NCBI RefSeq assembly: GCF_026262505.1
Contig: NC_067205.1
Location: 7,440,001 to 7,504,000, forward strand
Source of the DNA: Trichomonas vaginalis G3
Taxonomy: Eukaryota > Parabasalia > Trichomonadida > Trichomonadidae
Length of the DNA stretch: 64,000 nt
Direction: 5' to 3'
Position 1 is the stretch's first letter. Each line of letters starts with the position of its first letter. The position numbers were made by a program, and so were the translations under genes. Under the pieces are notes generated by a model. That model was not told where the DNA came from. It searched no databases and saw only the letters and a program-made list of their open reading frames with translations. Positions 46,494 through 55,873 of the stretch are shown here, piece after piece.

Positions 46494-47408
46494 TTATAAG
46501 CGTTTTACATGAATTGTACGATGTATATTTGAAATCCTAAACAGTTTTGTAGCTTCTATTTCTTCTTTTAGTACATCGAATGTTTTAACAATGCCGAAAG
46601 TTTCTTTATACTTCTTCTTGACATCAGATAGAAGGAAATCGTCAGCAGTTGGATAGTTTTTGTTCAGAAATTCTAACATGTCCATTTTATTTTCTGCTGG
46701 TTTCTCTGCTTCTTTCTTTAAGTCAGCATAGTCGTTTCGCATACGTTCTATCTCTTTGACGGAGTAGTTATATTTCCTCATTGCTGCTTTACATTTAGAA
46801 CATTGTGGGTTCATTTTAGCATTGTACATTGAAATTTGTCCTGCAAGTACAACTATAGCGTCAATGGTTTTCTTTAACTCAAAGGCTGCTGGTTTTATTT
46901 GTCCATTCCATACTTTACCTCTTCTATCTTTATCTCTTATCTGCCATACACATTCAGCAACTAACGAAACAAAGTTGTCGTAGGTCTTAAATTCTTCAGA
47001 TTTATATATGTCAGAAACATTCTTATATACCATATCGCAGTCTTTGTCCATGACTTTGTGGTTGCAATGAAATCCAAGAAACTCATAGTTAACCTTACGT
47101 ATGAACTTCTTTATTTCTACTGAGTCAGTTGGTCTGACTTCAATTTCTTCAAATTCTGGAATTGTAAGCTTTTGTTGTTGTATTTCAGGAAGTTTAGGTA
47201 GATGTTCCACCAGGTCCTGCATTTCATAAAGATACTGTTCATTTGTTTCATCTTTTGCAGTGCAATCTAAATCTCCTTGGAGAAGTTCTTGCTTTATCTT
47301 CTGGATTTCTGTCTCAAAAGTATATGAAGAAGGAATGAAGCTTTTCATCTCTACTAACATTGAAGTTGGGTTCATAACTAAAGAGTTTGGTGAAGTTGTT
47401 GCTAACAT
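46494..47408 (-). CDS. 304-codon conserved Cys/coiled-coil protein of C, unknown
   Basis: Intact; B has a broken copy at 22205-23144. Helical start (SYTFETEIQKIKQELLQGDL), conserved LPKLPEIQQQKLTIPEFEEIEV, FLGFHCNHKVMDKDCDMVYK, CVWQIRDKDRRGKVW, CSKCKAAMRKYNYSVKEIER (possible Cys-based metal site), coiled coil, DVKKKYKETFGIVKTFDVL (winged-helix-like size) and HRTIHVKRL. Both copies end beside the palindromic GGTGA sites and lie by KilA-N genes, so a DNA-binding regulator is one guess. No family recognised. Confidence 0.55.
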   Translation of the reverse strand: MLATTSPNSLVMNPTSMLVEMKSFIPSSYTFETEIQKIKQELLQGDLDCTAKDETNEQYLYEMQDLVEHLPKLPEIQQQKLTIPEFEEIEVRPTDSVEIKKFIRKVNYEFLGFHCNHKVMDKDCDMVYKNVSDIYKSEEFKTYDNFVSLVAECVWQIRDKDRRGKVWNGQIKPAAFELKKTIDAIVVLAGQISMYNAKMNPQCSKCKAAMRKYNYSVKEIERMRNDYADLKKEAEKPAENKMDMLEFLNKNYPTADDFLLSDVKKKYKETFGIVKTFDVLKEEIEATKLFRISNIHRTIHVKRL

Positions 47409-47499
47409 GTTCTTACAATAAAAATAAAAAATATTTTTTTAAAAAAACTAACTTTATTTTTTATGTTTTTTGTGAAAGTGTCAAAAATAAATTGTTTTC

Positions 47500-48362
47500 A
47501 TGAGTTTTCTACGATGGTAGAAAAAAGGGTAGAAAACGGGGTAGATCTAACCATCTACCCTAAACATTATTTTTGCTGAATTCAGCACAAAATTCATGAA
47601 AATTCATGAGGGTAGAAATGAGGGTAGAAATGAGGTTAGATCTAACCATCTACCCTAAACATTATTTTTGCCGAATTCTGTATAAAAATCATGAAAATTC
47701 AACGGGTGAAAAATTAGGTGAAAAAAGAGGTGAAATCTCACCTCTTCACCTAAACATTATTTTTGCCGAATTCATGAGTTTTGGTTGAAAGAATACGGTG
47801 GAGCCAAAAGTGGCTCGACCTCAAAACAAGCATTTTGTGAAGAATATAGCAACAGTCTGAATTCAGACTGTTGCTTTTTATACAAAATTCAACGGGTGAA
47901 AAATTAGGTGAAAAAAGAGGTGAAATCTCACCTCTTCACCTAAACTTTATTTTTGGTCATGGGCTATGTCCCACCGCTTTGCGTCTTTATGTCAAAAATA
48001 AATTGTTTTCATGAGTTTTCTACGATGTTAGAAAAGTGGTTAGAAAACGTGTTAGATCTAACATGCTAACATAAACTTTATTTTTTTCTATCTTAAGGAA
48101 ATTCATGAAAATTCATGAGGGTAGAAATGAGGGTAGAAATGAGGGTAGATCTAACCATCTACCCTAAACTTTATTTTTTTCTATCTTAAGGAAATTCATG
48201 AAAATTCATGAGGGTAGAAATGAGGGTAAAAATGAGGGTAGATCTAACCATCTACCCTAAACTTTATTTTTTTCTATCTTAAGGAAATTCATGAAAATTC
48301 ATGAGGGTAGAAATGAGGGTAGAAATGAGGGTAGATCTAACCATCTACCCTAAACTTTATTT
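47500..48362. repeat. Array of eight palindromic co-varying sites
   Basis: Sites at about 47508, 47609, 47704, 47889, 48023, 48117, 48207 and 48300. Each has two or three direct words, a palindrome around AGATCT or AAATCT, an inverted word and TAAAC-A/T-TTATTTTT. Three versions occur: GGTGAAA with GGTGAAATCTCACC; GGGTAGAAA with GGTTAGATCTAACC; GTTAGAAAA with TGTTAGATCTAACA. Words and palindrome always agree within a site. No gene lies here. Confidence 0.85.
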
Positions 48363-48389
48363 TTGCCGAATTCATGAGTTTTGGTTGAA

Positions 48390-48757
48390 AGAATACAAAT
48401 ATTGTCTTGAAGCAGTGCAAGTATTGTTCTGAAGCAGTGCAAGTATTGTTCTGAAACAGTGCAAATATTGTTCTGAAACAGTACAAGTATTGTTCTGAAA
48501 CAGTACAAGTATTGTTCTGAAAAAGTACAAGTATTGTTCTGAAAAAGTACAAGTATTGTTCTGAAACAGAAAATGTTTCTCACAAATTGAGAGCTTTTAC
48601 GGGAAATTTGTTCTGAAAAAGTTCAAGTCTTGTTCTGAAAAAGTACAAGTATTGTTCTGAAACAGTACAAGTATTGTTCTGAAAAAGTACAAGACTAGTT
48701 CTGAAACAGTACAAGTATTGTTCTGAAAAAGTACAAGACTAGTTCTGAAACAGAACA
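48390..48757. repeat. 22-bp tandem repeat array
   Basis: About 15 units of GTATTGTTCTGAAACAGTACAA, broken by a short unique piece near 48570-48607. Period 22 is not a multiple of three, so repetitive ORFs in several frames are artefacts. Lies just after the 3' end of the minor capsid candidate. Confidence 0.85.
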
Positions 48758-48778
48758 ATGGACAACATCGAGCCACAT

Positions 48779-49638
48779 TCAATACTTTTTCAGCACTTTT
48801 CCGTAGTTATATATGAAAGACAATTCGAGATAAAAGTCATAGTACAATGGAATAATATGTTGCACACCATTTGTTGTGAACCAAACTTGAAAGTCAGAGA
48901 AACTGTTACTAGGTGGTTCGTAGAATTTAGAAGCAAAGTCATAAAAGTCCTTACCAATACATAGAAAACTATTGTTGCTTGAACTGAAACTTGCATGACA
49001 CATAACATTTTGAGGGTCAAACACGTTTCTATAAACCATCAAATCTGCTGGTGGAAGTATAAATTTAAATGGACCATCTGGTGGTAATGGTTCGTTCTGG
49101 TTTAGTAACCGAAGAAATTGTGCCCAAGAACGTTTGTCTACTTTCCAAAATAAAAACTCTGTATCTCTTGGAGGGTTAATTTCAATCTTTTGAAATGAAA
49201 CGGTGGAGTTCATCTTGTCATATTCTAGTTTCAGATAGTATGTTCCATTTAGTAAAGAGTCGTATTTTTCTTGAAATTCCCAATAATATTTGTTCATTTG
49301 AGTTTGAAAGTCATTTAGAGTTTTCTCAAGACTTTCGTCTGAACGAACTGTAAAGATTCTCATTTCGTCAAATTTGTCTATTAGACCATCAGAACCTTAT
49401 ACTGCCCATGAAAATATACTGCGAACATAAATGCGTTAGTTCTATTTGAAAACAAAACTCTTCTAAATCCTATTGCCTTTGCATCTGAAGGACTTTGAAG
49501 CCAACGAATTGGATAGTCAAACCTGTATGCTCGGGATGAAATTTCTTCATCTGAAATAGTCCTACCAGCATTTGTAAAGATATAGTCTAACGGTTTTGTA
49601 TCTGCTACTTTTGTTCTTTGTTTTTCAACCTGAAGCAT
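48779..49638 (-). CDS. Minor capsid candidate, FP-W family, first copy in C, broken
   Basis: About 285 codons, about one break. YRFDYPIRWLQSPSDAKAIG near residue 35, later NVFDPQNVMCHASFSSSNNS, KFYEPPSNSFSDFQVWFTTN and LELSFIYNY: clear relative of the intact gene at 55874-56722. C, like B, thus carries two members. ATG follows AATATATTTTTACATATATTAA. Confidence 0.6.
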
Positions 49639-49743
49639 TTAATATATGTAAAAATATATTGTTTTAAAATGGTATGCCATTTCATATTTCTCATCTAACA
49701 AACAAGTTTCCCAACGGTCTTCTCCAACAAACTCAGCGTACAT
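49639..49743 (-). CDS. Possible 34-codon protein of C
   Basis: YAEFVGEDRWETCLLDEKYE after an ATG with a TTTTTTTATTTTATTTGAA leader. It ends exactly where the next gene begins. Short; support is the leader and tight packing only. Confidence 0.3.
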   Translation of the reverse strand: MYAEFVGEDRWETCLLDEKYEMAYHFKTIYFYIY

Positions 49744-49799
49744 TTCAAATAAAATAAAAAAATGTCACTTTTTTTAAAATAAATTTTTTATTTCATGCA

Positions 49800-51942
49800 A
49801 TGTTTTATTTCTGTGCCGTCTTCAAGTATGCCCCAATATTTCCTTTTCGATATTACATGAACTTCGGAAAATACCTTATCTAGCTTAAAACAGCCCATCT
49901 TTTCACCGACCATTCCATTTCAATGAGTTTGTTATAGCCTTCTTCGTTCGTCATGAGTGCGTCAATGTTCTCATAGTAAACCTTCACTTTGGATTTGACT
50001 TCGGAGAAGAATTTGTTGTAGTTGTCAAGGACTGCTTTTGCGAACTGAGGGTAAGACCAATGTTCGACAATAGGTTTTAATGTGGTTACTAAGCCACTTT
50101 GACCTTGAGTGAATTCGTACTTCAAAACAAAAGGAGAAAACCTTTCAACAAAGTTGTCGACCTTCTCATAATGTTTACTCTTCATCTCTTGAGGTTTCTT
50201 AATGGAATATCCCCATGTCGAATTCATAAGCAATTTGAGTGTCATTGCAAGTTTGGGGTTTGAAGCTTTCCTAATATCATACAGTTGTTGTATGACTTTT
50301 CCAACTGTATAGTTCCTTCCCGGGAACTCACCATCTTCGTTTGGAATTCCAGTCGGAATATATTGGACAAACCTCATGTATTGCAGCGTTAAGGTCGACA
50401 TAGTATATCTTTTCATCTGAGTCGAACTTGTCGCAACCAATTGGTCCAGTTTGTGGAAATTCAAGTGAGTCTCTATCTTCTGAGAAACTTCTCCTTTATC
50501 TCATAAACATCGTCGAAGCAACCTGTTTCATATAAAACCTTCTGACCTAACTCAGATGCTCTCCAATACAATTTGACGTCAATTGGATGTCTCAATGGAA
50601 GTTTGTTTATAGCATCTTGAAGTTCTTGCAACCTCATTGGAAGTTCTTCTGGTTCAGGTTGGTATCCGAACAAACCAACTCCTTGTGGAACTGTGTACTT
50701 CTTTTGTACTAGAACTTTGTCTGGAACAACTTTTGGTCTTGCTAACAATGAAAAGTTTGTTTCGTCTTTTGGTACAAAAGTTTCTGTCAGCTTGTCATCT
50801 GGAATTGGTTCCAACAAACCTTTCTCGAAAAGAATGTTTACAGCTCTGACAATGTTGCACTTGCCTTTTCCGAACAATGGGTTTGTAAGACTTTCGTTCA
50901 ACATGAAGTGGTTGTGGACAATTACAATCTTCAACCATGGTAAGTCTTTGTCAACAACATAGTCGTCATGTGAAGAACCTTTAGCTGTAGGTATGTTGAC
51001 TCGGATATTGACATTTGCCAACGGTGCAATTTTTGCCAATTGACCTCTGAGAATGTACCTTGTCTTCACACATGACTCAAGATACTTCATCTTCTCATCT
51101 GTAACAAGACCAGAGTTCCTGAGACATGTAAGAATGCAAGGTTCGTTGACAATTGTTTCAATTGAATTGTAAATTCCATACCTTGTCAAGTCAATGTCAG
51201 ACTTATTTATGAAGGGGAAGTATCCAGCATGTTTGTCTGACTGCTTGAGGGTTAGGTTGGTACCATTCGAACTTGACACTTGCAATTCCTTCAATTGCAT
51301 TCAAAATGTCTGAGTCGGAGTCAACCATTTGTTCTCTCTTTGTAGTCTTGAAAGCGTCAAGAAGCATTGCAGCTGTTTGTTCATTGCCATGTGCATAGTA
51401 AATGTGACCATCCAAATCTGTTATGGTCAATCTGAGATTGTGTCCTTTCTTATTTCCGTCTTGTATGGCAGCAAGTACACCCATGAAGCCTTCTTTGTTC
51501 TTTCCTTCGTCAAAGTTTACTGTAAAGGTTCGACCAGATGTAATTTGACTTCTAACTTCACGATACTTTTCATATGCATATCTTGTTCTTTCCATGGGAG
51601 CATGTGCGTCTTCACCTTTTCCTTTTTTCCTTCTCAAAGGATGCAATTGTTCGTTCATGTTTCCAGTAGAATCTGGCAAAGCCGTCGTGTCCTTCAACTT
51701 GAGGTTCACTAACATCGAAAAGGCATGTCCATAAGACGTTCTTCTTCTAACCTCTCTAGTCTGTTTGGATAATTTGCACGTGCTGTTTCCAAATCCATTT
51801 CGTAGCGAAGACCAGACAATTTGTCATAGACTTTTATGGGTCTTCCCTTCCTATATTTAAACTTCTTCGAAACTCTCCAACCATAACTTTGCAACTCTGC
51901 TTTTATTCTAGCAGATTTTCTATCCATTCTATATGGGGGCAT
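49800..51942 (-). CDS. Family B DNA polymerase of C, broken
   Basis: Shorter than B's polymerase gene and with four or more breaks. Palm features: YYVDLNAA strand, AMTLKLLMNSTWGYSIKKP (motif B, NS-x-YG type) and a motif C-like VYYENIDAL strand. N-terminal portion has VIVHNHFMLNESLTN and YWRASELGQKVLYETGCFDD, matching B's copy. The basic first 75 residues (RIKAELQSYGWRVSKKFKYR) form a leader domain. Protein-primed replication by family. The start follows TTTTTTTATTTTTATAAAA. Confidence 0.75.
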
Positions 51943-51972
51943 TTTTATAAAAATAAAAAAATATTTTTTTCT

Positions 51973-52197
51973 TTACTTTACATAACCGCCTGCTGCCATA
52001 AGTCTTTGACGCCAACCCATACCAGCTAATGAAGGTTGACTTGGTTTAGTTTGGAAACTAAACTTTGGTTTTGGTTTATCTTCAGTTTTTGGTTTTTCTT
52101 CTTCTATCGGTTTTTCGTCACTTTTCGGTTCCTCTGACTTTACTTCACTTGCAGGAACAGTTGTGTCGTCAACATCTTCATAAATATCATATGCCAT
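51973..52197 (-). CDS. 74-codon acidic Pro/Lys-rich protein of C
   Basis: AYDIYEDVDDTTVPASEVKS, alternating Glu/Lys/Pro tract, and a compact end SLAGMGWRQRLMAAGGYV. Overlaps the stop region of the preceding gene by a few bases (ATGGCATATGA). Looks like a small disordered linker or virion protein; unknown. Confidence 0.45.
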   Translation of the reverse strand: MAYDIYEDVDDTTVPASEVKSEEPKSDEKPIEEEKPKTEDKPKPKFSFQTKPSQPSLAGMGWRQRLMAAGGYVK

Positions 52198-52556
52198 TTT
52201 GTTTTTGTTTTCCTTTCAACTTTTTGTGTTTGTTGTAAAGTTTAGAATATTTCGACTCTAAGTCAATGAGATGTTCTATAATGAACTGTTGGTCAGTGAA
52301 GTAAACTTTTCCATCTGTTGTCTCGAAAGCTCCTTCAGACTTCAATATTTTATTTGTGAGAGTCTGTTTCTTTTTTGAGATACTTGCCGTTCCATTTCTA
52401 TGAAAAGTGACTTTGTAGTTAGGGTTTGTATTTCCAGACCTGGCACTTTCTATTATTGAATTTTTCTCTTCATCTGTAAGTTCTTTGACAGTTTTGACAA
52501 TGGTTCTGAACTTTTTGTTTGTGGTGTCAAATCTACCGTTTCAACTTCTTCGGTCA
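52194..52556 (-). CDS. Basic protein of about 120 codons in C, broken
   Basis: SIIESARSGNTNPNYKVTFH, TASISKKKQTLTNKILKSEG, KVYFTDQQFIIEHLIDLESK and a Lys-rich end. About one break. ATG follows TTTTTACTGAGATGAA, a leader word repeated before the next gene up. Unknown; the basic content suggests DNA or virion binding. Confidence 0.4.
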
Positions 52557-52590
52557 TTTCATCTCAGTAAAAATTTAGTTTGGTTTGTTT

Positions 52591-52728
52591 TCAACTGGTT
52601 GTTGAGGTTTTTTTAAGTCGGTCTAAAACTTCCTGAGGTATAGGAAGAACTTGACAAACACGTGGTGTAACTGCTGGAAGCCGACAAATCCATCTTGAAC
52701 CCATTTGTCTCAATGCTGTATTGTTCAT
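52591..52728 (-). CDS. 45-codon basic protein of C
   Basis: NNTALRQMGSRWICRLPAVT then PRVCQVLPIPQEVLDRLKK. ATG at 52726-52728 follows TTTTTACTGAGATGAA, the same leader as the gene at 52556. Its ATGA overlaps the stop of the upstream ORF. Intact; function unknown. Confidence 0.45.
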   Translation of the reverse strand: MNNTALRQMGSRWICRLPAVTPRVCQVLPIPQEVLDRLKKTSTTS

Positions 52729-52919
52729 TTCATCTCAGTAAAAAATTTACATTCCCCACGTTTGAGGGGTTGAGGTTGGTTATTGTTTACCCACTGTTGT
52801 GCATGGTTATATCCTCTGTTAAAGAATCTTTCACCTTGGTCCATATAGTGCCCTGCTTGGTTATAGTAGTCATTTGCTTTGTTATAATAGTTTCCTGCTT
52901 GTCTTCCTACATTGTCCAT
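52725..52919 (-). CDS. Tyr/Asn/Gly-rich small protein of C
   Basis: 64 codons: NVGRQAGNYYNKANDYYNQA with AGxYxxQA-type repeats, then FFNRGYNHAQQWVNNNQPQP. The low-complexity repeat resembles structural peptides. It overlaps its neighbours by a few bases on both sides; it may be the tail of the upstream ORF. Confidence 0.4.
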   Translation of the reverse strand: MDNVGRQAGNYYNKANDYYNQAGHYMDQGERFFNRGYNHAQQWVNNNQPQPLKRGECKFFTEMK

Positions 52920-53146
52920 CCATCCTTGAACTTTTCCTCTTGTTTCAGGATTTGGAATAAGATTGTTGCATCTCGTGCTACCTCCAACCTTTCTGTACAG
53001 TTTGTATAATAGGTTGTGCTTTCTCTTTCAGTATACCTAATGTACTCAAAATCTTCCTTCCAATTCCAAATGCACCTCTGGCTTATTGTTCCCACTGCGG
53101 GTAAAAATCTGGAGGCAACTCCTGCTAATGCGCCAAATAAACCCAT
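52907..53146 (-). CDS. Small Gly/Ala-rich virion-type protein of C
   Basis: Starts GLFGALAGVASRFLPAVGTI, a hydrophobic membrane-active-looking helix like the other pVI-like peptides of these elements. The rest is charged (NWKEDFEYIRYTERESTTYY). ATG follows TTTTTTACCCTATAAGAA. Possibly broken. Inference only. Confidence 0.4.
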   Translation of the reverse strand: MGLFGALAGVASRFLPAVGTISQRCIWNWKEDFEYIRYTERESTTYYTNCTERLEVARDATILFQILKQEEKFKDGWTM

Positions 53147-53165
53147 TTCTTATAGGGTAAAAAAT

Positions 53166-54122
53166 GACGAATTCAAACAAGGACCCCTATGTTTCTAAGC
53201 AACAAAGAAAGCACTCATGATAAAAATCTTTAGTTCAACACCAAATGCTTGGTTTATGGATATCTTGGAAAACATTCCGAGAGTTAGAACAGATGGACCA
53301 CCATACTGGCTAATATTTGTCGGTCAAAACACAAGATACTGTGAAGCCATACCATTATGGTCCAAAAATATTTTAGATGTGAAAACTGCTTTGACAATAT
53401 TCGTTGACAAATACCATCCAACAAAACTGACATCTGACTGTGAAAGTTCTTTTTCAAATCAGATGATATTAAAAACTATCTGCGTTCAAAAAATGTAAAC
53501 CAATATTTCATTGTCGACCAAAACCATTCTGCTCTTGGTGTCATTGACGGTTGTATAAAAATGTTAAGAGACTTAAACCAACCACAAGGTGGTGTAGCAA
53601 ATGAAATGTCATATGACGACAAATATAGACATTCTCCATGGCAAAGATGAGACAAGTTTTAAATATTTACAATAACCGTAAACAAAAAGGTTTGGGAAAC
53701 CACTCCCCCGAAGAATGAAAAAACAACCCCGACTTAGAGAAAGACTATATATTTAATAATTTAGTCAAAAGAGACAAACAAGAAGAATGCCGGGCTTCAA
53801 ACTTCAGAAAGGTGACAAAGTAAAAATAGAAATACCTAAACGCGACCCATATGAAAATACTATTGACTATGACAACAATGGGAACCAGACAGGTACTCAC
53901 ATTCGTGTTCGTAAAAATAGAAGAAAGTATACAAGAGAATATTATGAAGTTTTAGGCAAACATGGCAAAATGTACACACTGCAAGCAGAAGATAAAACGA
54001 CTATTGTCAGACCTCGTTTCAAACTTGTCAAAGTTCAAGGTGGTATACTTTCAAAGACAGTTCCTAACAAATATAAGACAACTCCTGACGAATATGCTAA
54101 AGAAGTTGAAAATGACGACTAA
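53166..54122 (+). CDS. Polinton-type integrase of C, broken
   Basis: RNase-H-fold core remains: ILENIPRVRTDGPPYWLIFV, NTRYCEAIPLWSKN, KLTSDCESSFSNQM and a helix ending GCIKMLRDL. The C-terminal SH3-like module is clear (LQKGDKVKIEIPKRDPYENT, REYYEVLGKHGKMYTLQAED). Three or more breaks. Convergent with the fibre gene, whose end it overlaps by 4 bp. Confidence 0.7.
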
Positions 54123-55855
54123 GCAATTCTATACCATGCGTAAACTGTCATGTAAGGTGGCATGTATTCTTTACTTTGTCCCGTTGTTTGTGTATATCCT
54201 GAAACGGAATGTGTATGGTTTCCATCTCCCAGAGTGTCACTCCAGTAACAATTTATAGCAAACTTAACGTTGTCTTTAACATCATATCCTTTACCTTTTG
54301 TCATTCCTGACCAATCCCAATATCTATGCTTATGCCAACCTGCTTGAGATGTACTTAAATTTATGTAGTGACTGTGTGCAGGTAAATTTTCACCTGAAAT
54401 CGTTTTACTTCCACCTGTTTCCTTTGAAGAGTTTGCACAATACAAAAACCTGTCGATTATTTGTTCCCATGCACCAACACCAAACATTACTTGAGGACCT
54501 CTTGCTTCCATAGATGTATAAATAGAACCTACTGGGTTCATTAAATCAAACATATGAGATATTATAGGATTGTCTCTTTTGAACTTAAAATATAGTGCAA
54601 CTATTTCAGGTTTCTTCTGGTTTGTGTCAGAATATTTTTTATAATATAATCTTATGTTTTCAGGGTAGGTAAAATCTTGACTATAATATTTATTTCTGTC
54701 ATCTTCATAATAGTATACTATTCTCGTTTTTTCTATTGCATTATATCTTTTATATCTATAATAATCTAAATATAATGTTAGCTTTTGTTCATCTACATGT
54801 GGTGTTCTGACGTCATCTCCATAGTCATAATAATATGGTGCTGGAGCTGGGTCAGGCAATGTCATATCTGCCATTTCATAAACTCTTAAATATTTCTTTT
54901 GTTCGTCTCCATATAAGTTTAAGTAGCAGTTGTTGTCTAATGGAACTTTAACTTGTGTACCATCATTCTTTTTATAGCTTACATACATTTCATTGTTATT
55001 TTTCGGAATGAGTTTACACCGTGTACCATTTTTTAAGGAATGTACAAACTGCCATCTAAAATATTTATTTTCTTCATTGACAGAAAAGTCACCAACAATA
55101 GTTTCAATATTTTTTGTTCCAACTAAACTTTGGTATATTTCATTGACATATGTTTTATCTGCTTTATTTTCAAGGCTAACGTTTAAGTCTGTTATTTCAG
55201 ATATAGAATGTGTATGTCCAACGGCACTTTTCCTGTTTAAGGTTTCTTGTAAGTTTGTAATATTTGCAATGGTATGTGTATGTTCAACGTCACTTTTCCT
55301 GTTTAAGGTTTCTTGTAAGTTTGTAATATGAGATATAGAATGTGTATGAGTCTTATCTGCTTTTGTCTCTAATGTTTCCTTAAGACTTGGTATTTGGTTA
55401 ATATAATGTATATGAGTCTTTTTAGAATATTCGTTTTCAGCTCTTGTCACTTCACTTGACATTTTATTGTCAACATATGTTTTGTCTGCTAGTTCAGGAT
55501 GAGTATGTTCTTTTGTTGCATAAGCATTGTTAGCTCTTTCTTCTTCTTTTGCTATTGCGTCGTCTACATATTCTTTGTCAGCTTTGTTGTCAACATCTGC
55601 TTTCAAAAGAAGTTCATTTATAGGTTTCTCGTTTAAAGTTCCTTTTGTTGGATTTATACAGACAGTATTGTTCTTCTTGTCTTGAAATAGAAACTCATCT
55701 GTTAAAGGGTTTAACGTCAGTTTTAAGTTTCCTTCTTTCAATGACTCAGATATCTTAGAATAGTTTGAAAAGTTTGTTGTGTTCTTATTTAGAGCTTGCA
55801 TAATGAGTTGTCGTGTGTTGTGTATTTCTCTTATGGAAGCAATATCTTTCGACAT
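54119..55855 (-). CDS. Tail-fibre-like attachment protein of C
   Basis: 578 codons, intact. Residues 90-240 hold about six KADKTHTHSISHITNLQETL-type repeats, the phage-fibre pattern. Then a Tyr/Asp/Lys-rich segment (ENKYFRWQFVHSL...YYYDYGDD). C-terminal domain MNPVGSIYTSMEARGP, FLYCANSSKETGGSKTI, LPAHSHYINLS, DGNHTHSVSGY, MPPYMTVYAWYRIA: Gp10/collar type. More distant from A and B than they are from each other. Its ATG faces a minor capsid gene over 18 bp, linking it to virion expression. Confidence 0.82.
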   Translation of the reverse strand: MSKDIASIREIHNTRQLIMQALNKNTTNFSNYSKISESLKEGNLKLTLNPLTDEFLFQDKKNNTVCINPTKGTLNEKPINELLLKADVDNKADKEYVDDAIAKEEERANNAYATKEHTHPELADKTYVDNKMSSEVTRAENEYSKKTHIHYINQIPSLKETLETKADKTHTHSISHITNLQETLNRKSDVEHTHTIANITNLQETLNRKSAVGHTHSISEITDLNVSLENKADKTYVNEIYQSLVGTKNIETIVGDFSVNEENKYFRWQFVHSLKNGTRCKLIPKNNNEMYVSYKKNDGTQVKVPLDNNCYLNLYGDEQKKYLRVYEMADMTLPDPAPAPYYYDYGDDVRTPHVDEQKLTLYLDYYRYKRYNAIEKTRIVYYYEDDRNKYYSQDFTYPENIRLYYKKYSDTNQKKPEIVALYFKFKRDNPIISHMFDLMNPVGSIYTSMEARGPQVMFGVGAWEQIIDRFLYCANSSKETGGSKTISGENLPAHSHYINLSTSQAGWHKHRYWDWSGMTKGKGYDVKDNVKFAINCYWSDTLGDGNHTHSVSGYTQTTGQSKEYMPPYMTVYAWYRIA

Positions 55856-55873
55856 TTTTATTCTAGATAAAAT
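55856..55873. promoter_or_regulatory. 18-bp symmetrical bidirectional start region (C)
   Basis: TTTTATTCTAGATAAAAT, nearly symmetrical around CTAG, separates the ATG of the fibre (55855, minus) from the ATG of a minor capsid candidate (55874, plus). Nothing else fits between the two start codons, so it must hold the promoter and 5' leader of both, unless these lie in the coding parts. Confidence 0.7.

Noticed and set aside
47500-48362. CRISPR array
   Set aside because: Units are themselves palindromic and vary together, spacing is irregular, the sequence between is itself repeated, no cas genes, eukaryotic context.
48337-48782. Three overlapping minus-strand ORFs of 60-77 codons with FRTILVLFQNN-type repeats
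   Set aside because: They follow from the 22-bp tandem array, whose period opens several frames; no leader or conserved residues.
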